Source: JBEEMU01 sp043778315
Lineage (GTDB): Bacteria > Bacteroidota > Bacteroidia > Chitinophagales > Saprospiraceae
Direction: 5' to 3'
DNA length: 5,570 bases
Assembly (NCBI GenBank): GCA_043778315.1
Contig: JAYWGJ010000270.1
Coordinates: 1 to 5,570 of the forward strand
The position numbers and the translations under genes are program-made. This document shows, one piece after another, positions 1 through 4,209 of this stretch. Numbering within the stretch: position 1 is the stretch's first letter; every line of letters starts with the position of its first letter. The notes beneath the pieces were generated by a model that was not told the origin of the DNA, did no database searches, and was given only the letters and a program-made list of their open reading frames with translations.

Positions 1-281
1 ATAGCTTTCACTTTCGCCAAAAAGTTGTTCAAGGCGTTTTCTTTTTGCCAAGCTAACGATACTTGCACGAAAGTTTTGATGCTCAAACCCATCGCTTGCG
101 CGTTGATAGCGGCATGGTAGCTTTGGATAATTTCAGACTGCTCGAGCTTTTTTACGCGCTCCAGAGTAGGTGCGGGCGATAAACCGATTTGTTTAGAAAG
201 GTCGAGGTTGGTTATTTTTGAGTTTTCCTGTAAAATTTCAATAATTTTCAGGTCGATTTTGTCTAATTTGTACGGAACCAT
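1..281 (-). CDS. Lrp/AsnC-family transcriptional regulator (N-terminal part, cut by the window edge)
   Basis: Reading the minus strand from the ATG at 281 gives 93 open codons that begin MVPYKLDKIDLKIIEILQEN and continue past position 1, so the C-terminus lies outside the window. Residues 6-60 match the Lrp/AsnC DNA-binding domain: the opening LDKIDLKIIEIL helix, then a helix-turn-helix at about 22-47 with LSKQIGLSPAPTLERVKKLE, then the link IIQSYHAAIN. From about residue 66 (LSIKTFVQVSL) the first strand of the ligand-sensing RAM domain starts. Family members are usually about 150-160 residues, so roughly 60 are missing. Such proteins bind DNA as dimers or octamers and often respond to amino acids; the effector cannot be told from this fragment. 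The gene is divergent from nusB, with a 700-base gap. Its own promoter and a palindrome that could be an autoregulatory site lie upstream. The family call is firm; the specific regulon is unknown. Confidence 0.92.
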   Translation of the reverse strand, partial: MVPYKLDKIDLKIIEILQENSKITNLDLSKQIGLSPAPTLERVKKLEQSEIIQSYHAAINAQAMGLSIKTFVQVSLAWQKENALNNFLAKVKA

Positions 282-347
282 GATTTTGTTGCAGAATTTT
301 TTTAAAGATAATTAAATTTTGTAGAAGCCTTATTTTCTACTACGATG

Positions 348-379
348 CAAAGGTAAGCATAGTTCACAATATATGCAAA
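348..379 (-). promoter_or_regulatory. Bacteroidota-type promoter of the Lrp-like gene
   Basis: On the minus strand there is a TTTG at 379-376, a 20-base spacer, and TACCTTTG at 355-348. This matches the known Bacteroidota housekeeping promoter pattern (TTTG at -33, TAnnTTTG at -7) in every fixed position and in spacing. The expected transcript start is near 340, giving a 5' leader of about 60 bases before the ATG at 281. This is a sequence match only, with no experimental support, but it is the best promoter match I found in the window. Confidence 0.65.
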
Positions 380-392
380 TATTTTTTGCATA
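372..392. promoter_or_regulatory. Palindrome over the -33 element, likely autoregulatory operator
   Basis: Perfect 8-base arms TATGCAAA (372-379) and TTTGCATA (385-392) flank the AT-only centre TATTT. An AT-rich dyad of this size is the usual kind of site for Lrp/AsnC proteins, and it covers the -33 TTTG of the divergent Lrp-like gene's own promoter. Binding there would block the polymerase, so negative autoregulation is the simplest reading. The dyad is seen directly; the binding protein is inferred. Confidence 0.45.
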
Positions 393-480
393 AAAACAAT
401 ATTTTCTTTTGTTTAATACTAAAAAAAAGGTTTAAACGATATTCTGTATGGTACAATGCGTTTTTAGATTGTGATTTTTA

Positions 481-506
481 GTTGTTTTAGCGCGTAGCGC
501 AACAAT
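481..506. repeat. Small GC-cored inverted repeat
   Basis: GCGC (490-493) and GCGC (497-500) pair around a 3-base GTA loop. Outside them TTGTT (482-486) pairs with AACAA (501-505) if the three bases TTA at 487-489 are bulged, and a G-T pair can be added at 481/506. No T tract directly follows on either strand, so it is not a standard terminator. Function unknown. Confidence 0.4.
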
Positions 507-586
507 ATAATATTTTGAATAGCGGCTAATATCGCATAAAGTACATTTATATCAAGTGGTCAAAAGTAATAGTTCGGCATTTTCAT

Positions 587-645
587 CAAAATTAAATTTG
601 GTTAAAACCAAATTTACATCACTTTATTCACACAATTTAATTTTG
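587..645. repeat. Two overlapping perfect inverted repeats
   Basis: The inner dyad has 11-base perfect arms, TAAATTTGGTT (593-603) and AACCAAATTTA (606-616), around AA. The outer dyad has 12-base perfect arms, CAAAATTAAATT (587-598) and AATTTAATTTTG (634-645). The two share positions 593-598, so in RNA they would be alternative rather than simultaneous foldings. The inner one alone looks like an operator for a dimeric regulator. TAAATTTG (593-600) and TAATTTTG (638-645) also fit the TAnnTTTG -7 pattern, but neither has a clear TTTG about 20 bases upstream. Confidence 0.5.
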
Positions 646-709
646 TAAAACACTGTAACAAAAAAATTATTTATTATCGAGGCATCGAACCGCCCGTTTC
701 GTTCGTTTG

Positions 710-740
710 ATATATAGATGTATATTTATACACTATATAT
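710..740 (+). repeat. AT-rich hairpin in the nusB upstream region
   Basis: ATATATAG (710-717) pairs with CTATATAT (733-740). After one bulged base the stem continues with TGTATA (719-724) against TATACA (727-732), leaving a minimal loop once the innermost pairs open. No T tract follows, so it is not a terminator. It lies about 40 bases before the terminator at 783 and could be part of the same folded transcript. Confidence 0.4.
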
Positions 741-782
741 ATGGTATGGTTTTGGTTTTAGGTTAAGAATGGTTTATAGAAG

Positions 783-835
783 AACGAAGTGCATCGCATA
801 GCCTAATTGGTTGCGTGATGCGCTTCGTTTTTTTT
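783..835 (+). terminator. Intrinsic terminator with no annotated gene upstream
   Basis: AACGAAGTGCATC (783-795) pairs with GATGCGCTTCGTT (817-829) over 13 bases with one T-G wobble. Three more pairs, GCA (796-798) with TGC (812-814), follow past a two-base bulge. The loop is about 13 bases and eight T residues (828-835) end it. The wobble and the T run both favour the plus strand. The nearest genes on either side are transcribed away from it or start after it, so it must end an unannotated transcript or act as an attenuator in a long nusB leader. Confidence 0.82.
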
Positions 836-981
836 GTCGATATTTGAACGTGGATATATTTATTGTACAATACAAACTAACAAAACTCCTTTATTTCTTT
901 TTTTTTACAATAAAAATTCCGTTCTTTGCGGTTGTTTTTTTATTATAAAAAATCAAAAAAAGTTCTTTATATAAATTATCT

Positions 982-1929
982 ATGCTCAGTCGGAGAAACA
1001 TCAGAATCAAAATCATGCAATTGCTGTACGGCGCGACCGTCAGCGAACGCACGCTGACCCCAAAAATAGCCGAAAATCTTTACCGCGAGCAGGTGTCGCG
1101 AAGCTACGACGCTTTTTTGTTCACCTTAGAGCAGATGAGCCGCATCATCGGCTACACCGAACGCGACGCTGCCGTGCAACTCAAAAAACTGACGCGGCAA
1201 CTCACCGACGACGACTTCAACGACCGTTTCATGCGCAACGACATCGCGCAGCTACTCCTCAAAAGCAATCCGCTTTTTGAAGCCGTAAAAAGCAAATTAC
1301 TGAACGTGTATATAGATGCCGACCTCACGCGCAAATACTATAACGAGTTCAAGAAAACGGACGCTTTTGTAGCCTACAGCCAAGCAATAGATGTACAAAC
1401 TGACGAAAATCATCGCGCTATTTTGCTCGATTTAGTCCGTTTTTTGTTTGCCAACGATGCTTTTATCGATAAATTAGACGACCATTTTGCGACGTGGGAA
1501 GATGACAAATCGCTCATCATCGGCGCAATAAAGCGCGTAATAAAAGGGCTGCCGCTACAAACCGACTTCGTAAGCCGCTACCAACCTGACGAGCCGACCG
1601 TAGGCGAATTTGGTAGCCTGCTGCTCTTCAACGTCGTGTCTTACAGCACCGAAATAGAAGACCTCATCAAGCCGAAACTCCAAAATTGGGACATAGAGCG
1701 CGTGACCATCATCGATAAAATATTTTTGACGATGGCAACCGCCGAAGCCCTCTACTGCCCTACTATTCCAACTAACGTTACCCTCGACGAATACATCGAG
1801 CTGTCCAAACTATACAGCACCGAGCGCAGTAAAGAGTTCATTAACGGTGTTTTAGATGGTCTGTTTAAGGATTTGGAGACCCAAGGGCGCATACGAAAAA
1901 TAGACCGCAGCACGGCATTCGAAGCCTAA
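982..1929 (+). CDS. nusB: Transcription antitermination factor NusB, long Bacteroidota form
   Basis: NusB pairs with NusE (ribosomal protein S10) and boxA RNA in the rRNA antitermination complex. The 315-residue product opens with SRRNIRIKIMQLLYG (residues 3-17), which corresponds to the first helix of NusB (RRRARECAVQALY in E. coli). It ends with the conserved NusB core at about 222-297: IEDLIKPKLQNWDIERVTIIDK, then NVTLDEYIELSKLYSTERSK and FINGVLDGL, the last two matching the E. coli INEAIELAKSF and FVNGVLD segments. The E. coli protein is about 139 residues; here some 150-200 extra, mainly helical residues lie between the first helix and the core, as is usual in Bacteroidota. The start at 982 is chosen because the conserved helix begins at residue 3. 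No Shine-Dalgarno sequence is visible. The gene stands alone on its strand, 232 bases before the first OmpA-like gene, and no strong terminator follows. Family assignment is secure. Confidence 0.93.
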   Translation: MLSRRNIRIKIMQLLYGATVSERTLTPKIAENLYREQVSRSYDAFLFTLEQMSRIIGYTERDAAVQLKKLTRQLTDDDFNDRFMRNDIAQLLLKSNPLFEAVKSKLLNVYIDADLTRKYYNEFKKTDAFVAYSQAIDVQTDENHRAILLDLVRFLFANDAFIDKLDDHFATWEDDKSLIIGAIKRVIKGLPLQTDFVSRYQPDEPTVGEFGSLLLFNVVSYSTEIEDLIKPKLQNWDIERVTIIDKIFLTMATAEALYCPTIPTNVTLDEYIELSKLYSTERSKEFINGVLDGLFKDLETQGRIRKIDRSTAFEA

Positions 1930-2000
1930 ATGTAGCCTAAATAGCTGTCACAAAAGACACTCAAAATTATTTTTTTTAAAAATATGTATATAAATGTTTG

Positions 2001-2108
2001 TATAGTAACTATTATATTATAATTTTATGCCAATATTGCAACATAAATATTTATACTATAACAGTTACCATAATTTATTTGTATCACATTCGTTTTAACC
2101 AATATTGG
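2001..2108. promoter_or_regulatory. Dyads and repeated CCAATATTG upstream of the first OmpA-like gene
   Basis: TATAGTAACT (2001-2010) and AGTTACCATA (2063-2072) are inverted copies with one mismatch. CCAATATTG occurs at 2030-2038 and again at 2099-2107, where it extends to the perfect palindrome CCAATATTGG (2099-2108), 54 bases before the start codon. TTTATTTG (2074-2081) is one mismatch from the -7 consensus but has no -33 partner. This is probably the control region of the OmpA-like gene; the exact promoter is not resolved. Confidence 0.3.
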
Positions 2109-2161
2109 GGGTGTAGTAGGTAAAACCGACTGTACGCATTCTTATACTAAAACTATTTTTT

Positions 2162-3811
2162 ATGAAAAAAGGATTACTCCTTCTTGCGTTCGTAGCCACC
2201 GCGTTTCAACAAGCGGCTCACGCACAAACCTCAGATGCCAAAAATGCCATCGGCGTATCGGCGATGTACAACGATTTTTTAGCTCCGATACAAGAATCGC
2301 AATGGTTCGTATTTTCGCACAAAACCTACGGACAAGAGTTTAGCTACTCGCGTTTTCTCACGCCGTCGTTTAATCTCCGTTTGCCTGTAAGTATCGGAAC
2401 GGTCGACTACCCGTATGGCGCGGTCGTGAACGGCGCGCCCGTAGGCGGCTACCGCAAATCGGTAGGCGGAACGCTCGACGCGCAGCTATTATACAAATTC
2501 AATAACGGCTATGTGTTAAAAGAAGACGCAGTTATCGCACCCTACGTTTACTTAGGTGTAGCGGCTGTGGGCGGTATGTACAACCCCGAGCTACCCAAAA
2601 ACTACGATGTTTATTTGCCGTTCGGCGCAGGTTTAGGCTTCCGCTTGTCGCAACATATCTACCTCACGACCGAAGCAGGCTATCGCCGCTCGATAGCCTT
2701 AGAAAAACATAATTTCTTGCTTAAAGCGGGCGTAAACTTTCTGTTTGGCAAACCAGCCGACCGCGACGGCGACGGCGTTTCTGATAAAGACGATACTTGT
2801 CCAGACACACCAGGCTTGGCGGCACTCAAAGGTTGCCCAGACGGCGACAGCGACGGCATTGCCGATAAAGACGATAAATGCCCAACAGTGGCAGGTTTAG
2901 CCGCATTCAACGGTTGCCCTGATACCGACGGCGACGGCATCACTGATGCAGACGATACTTGTCCGACAGTAGCGGGTTTGGCAGCATTTAAAGGTTGCCC
3001 CGATACGGACGGCGACGGTGTGACCGACGCAGCAGACAAATGTCCGACAGTGGCAGGTTTGGCAGCATTTAACGGTTGCCCTGACACCGACGGCGACGGC
3101 ATCACCGACGCAGAAGACGGCTGCCCAACCGAAAAGGGCTCGAAAGAAATGAACGGTTGCCCAGACGGCGACGGCGACGGCATTGCTGATAAAGACGACA
3201 AATGTCCAATCGTGAAAGGCGTTCGCGAAAACAACGGCTGCCCAGCAGTGGTAGTAGATACCGACGGCGACAGCATCGCCGATAAAGACGACGCTTGCCC
3301 AACGGTACGCGGTATTGCAGCACGCAAAGGCTGTCCAGCAGACGTTGCGCCAATAATAAACCCACCATTAGTGACAGACACCGACGGCGACGGCATTGCT
3401 GATAAAGACGATAAATGCCCAACCGAGGCGGGTGTGAAAGAAAACTTCGGTTGCCCGATAAAAAAAGCAGTCACTTTCTCGTTTGATAATATTTTATTTG
3501 AAACGGGCAGCGCAGTCCTCAAACCGCAATCGTTCGCTACGCTCGACCAGGTAGTGACCATCATGCGCGACAACGGCAAACACTCTGCCGATATTCAGGG
3601 TCACACCGACAGCCAAGGTAACCCAGCTAAAAACCTCGCGCTCTCTGTGGCTCGTGCCAAAACTTGCTTAGACTATTTGGTAAGTAAAGGCATTGCGGCA
3701 AGCCGACTAAGCTCCGAGGGCTTAGGCGACAAAATGCCAGTAGCGGATAACAAAACTGCCGACGGCAGAGCGCGCAACCGTCGCGTAGAATTTAAGTTAT
3801 CTTTAAAGTAA
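2162..3811 (+). CDS. OmpA-family outer-membrane protein with eight TSP3 calcium-binding repeats
   Basis: This 549-residue protein is complete. Residues 1-21 are a signal peptide (MKKGLLLLAFVATAF, then AHA before Q22). Residues 22-199 have the alternating, aromatic-rich strands of a small OmpA-type beta-barrel, ending AGVNFLFGK. Residues 200-432 hold eight 27-residue TSP3 repeats of the form DxDGDGxxDxxDxCP followed by GCP at the end, with a 4-residue linker after repeat 6 and a 13-residue proline-containing linker after repeat 7. The acidic side chains bind Ca2+ in this family, and two Cys per repeat could form disulfides. Residues 433-549 are the OmpA peptidoglycan-binding domain: DNILFETGSAVLKP, GHTDSQG (D483), LSVARA (R498) and GRARNRRVEF. 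D483 and R498 are the expected diaminopimelate-binding pair. The role is therefore to tie the outer membrane to the cell wall, with the repeats as a rigid spacer. A strong terminator follows and a paralogue lies downstream. Confidence 0.95.
   Translation: MKKGLLLLAFVATAFQQAAHAQTSDAKNAIGVSAMYNDFLAPIQESQWFVFSHKTYGQEFSYSRFLTPSFNLRLPVSIGTVDYPYGAVVNGAPVGGYRKSVGGTLDAQLLYKFNNGYVLKEDAVIAPYVYLGVAAVGGMYNPELPKNYDVYLPFGAGLGFRLSQHIYLTTEAGYRRSIALEKHNFLLKAGVNFLFGKPADRDGDGVSDKDDTCPDTPGLAALKGCPDGDSDGIADKDDKCPTVAGLAAFNGCPDTDGDGITDADDTCPTVAGLAAFKGCPDTDGDGVTDAADKCPTVAGLAAFNGCPDTDGDGITDAEDGCPTEKGSKEMNGCPDGDGDGIADKDDKCPIVKGVRENNGCPAVVVDTDGDSIADKDDACPTVRGIAARKGCPADVAPIINPPLVTDTDGDGIADKDDKCPTEAGVKENFGCPIKKAVTFSFDNILFETGSAVLKPQSFATLDQVVTIMRDNGKHSADIQGHTDSQGNPAKNLALSVARAKTCLDYLVSKGIAASRLSSEGLGDKMPVADNKTADGRARNRRVEFKLSLK
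2759..3457 (+). repeat. Tandem 81-bp TSP3-coding repeats (8 copies) in the first OmpA-like gene
   Basis: Six 81-base units run head to tail from 2759 to 3244, a seventh is at 3257-3337 and an eighth at 3377-3457. Each codes for one 27-residue TSP3 unit. Units 2, 3 and 4 all code for CPTVAGLAAF followed by N or K and GCP, so they look like the most recent duplications. Acidic (GAC, GAT) and glycine (GGC) codons make the array richer in GC than the flanking DNA. Confidence 0.9.
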
Positions 3812-3831
3812 TATTTGATTATTAAAATAAA

Positions 3832-3870
3832 AAAGATGCGGCTATGGTGTACATAGTCGCGTCTTTTTTT
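3832..3870 (+). terminator. Intrinsic terminator of the first OmpA-like gene
   Basis: A 15-base stem pairs AAAGATGCGGCTATG (3832-3846) with CATAGTCGCGTCTTT (3852-3866). It has two G-U type pairs and a 5-base loop, and T3864-3870 form the T run. It starts 20 bases after the stop codon at 3809-3811. The two wobbles would be C-A mismatches in a minus-strand transcript, so it works in the plus direction. It separates this gene from the downstream paralogue. Confidence 0.9.
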
Positions 3871-4209
3871 ATTTTTAAAAACGTATTACACTACTATATA
3901 ATATTTTTATTGAAAGCACTTAAAAAAACACTACCCCTCTGCGGCTTTGCTCCTCTGCTTCTCCGCGTTTAAAAAATTTGTACACTCAAAACAACTTGCT
4001 TCTTTGCATTTAAAAAACTTTTATACTTAAAAAAAACTTCGCCCCTCTGCGGCTTTGCTCCTCTGCTTCTCCGCGTTTGAAAAACTCTCGCGCACAAAAA
4101 TTTTTGCTTCTTTGTATCTAAAAAACACTTGTACTTAAAAAACCCTTACCTCTCCGCATCTAAATTGTTACAAAAACTACTTTTTTATTTATAAAAACCA
4201 AAACCAATT
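3871..4209. other. Intergenic region between the OmpA-like paralogues, mostly repeat
   Basis: Apart from the repeat block at 3934-4161 this stretch is A and T runs with no open frame worth calling. The promoter of the downstream gene should lie here or inside the repeats, but I found no clear TTTG plus TAnnTTTG pair. TAAATTG at 4161-4167 is one base short of the -7 pattern. Confidence 0.5.
3934..4161. repeat. Nested intergenic direct-repeat block
   Basis: Two identical 37-base copies lie at 3934-3970 and 4042-4078, 108 bases apart; each starts CCCCTCTGCGGCTTTGC and ends CTTCTCCGCGTTT. Around them a shorter unit recurs five times: GCTTCTCCGCGTTT (3957), GCTTCTTTGCATTT (3998), GCTTCTCCGCGTTT (4065), GCTTCTTTGTATCT (4106) and ACCTCTCCGCATCT (4148). 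These are 41-42 bases apart apart from one step of 67, which is a 41-base unit plus the 26-base CT-rich insert. Most units are followed by an A run and a TGTAC- or ATAC-like segment. Within the 37-mer the phrase CTCTGCG/GCTTTGC/CCTCTGC/TCTCCGCG repeats with a period of about 8, a type of short repeat I have seen in intergenic DNA of several phyla. No coding role is evident. Confidence 0.85.

Larger units (their letters stand above)
282..981. other. AT-rich intergenic region between divergent genes, with several dyads and no convincing gene
   Basis: No convincing protein-coding gene occupies this 700-base stretch. The left part (about 340-392) is the control region of the Lrp-like gene. The middle holds a small GC-cored hairpin (481-506), overlapping inverted repeats (587-645) and an AT hairpin (710-740). 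A strong plus-strand terminator lies at 783-835. The last 140 bases before nusB are mostly A and T runs, in which I found no good match to TAnnTTTG with a -33 partner. The only open frames are very short, for example 27 codons from the ATG at 718, which ends inside the terminator stem. Confidence 0.7.

Noticed and set aside
718..801. Plus-strand frame of 27 codons (starts MYIYTLYIWYGFGF)
   Set aside because: It comes from AT hairpin sequence and ends inside the terminator stem, with no ribosome binding site.
1152..1334. Minus-strand frame of 60 codons within nusB
   Set aside because: Inside a well-supported gene, with no family features.
1923..1942. Direct repeat AGCCTAAAT twice at the nusB stop codon
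   Set aside because: Two short copies 11 bases apart with no further structure; probably a small slippage duplication without function.
1946..1977. Possible nusB terminator: TGTC/GACA hairpin followed by a T run
   Set aside because: The stem is only four pairs and the eight-T run starts about 10 bases after it, too weak for an intrinsic terminator.
3102..3422. Arg/Leu-rich minus-strand frame of 106 codons
   Set aside because: A third-frame shadow of the repeat array with low-complexity composition.
2680..3579. Minus-strand open frame of 299 codons with repeated GQPLNAAKPATVGHLSS-type units
   Set aside because: It lies wholly opposite the OmpA/TSP3 gene, and its repeats are the reverse reading of the 81-base units. 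It has no family match, and GAC/GGC-rich repeats tend to leave the opposite strand free of stops.
3934..4161. Reading the repeat block as a CRISPR array
   Set aside because: Only two 37-base copies are identical, the sequence between them is itself repeated rather than unique like spacers, and no cas gene is present.
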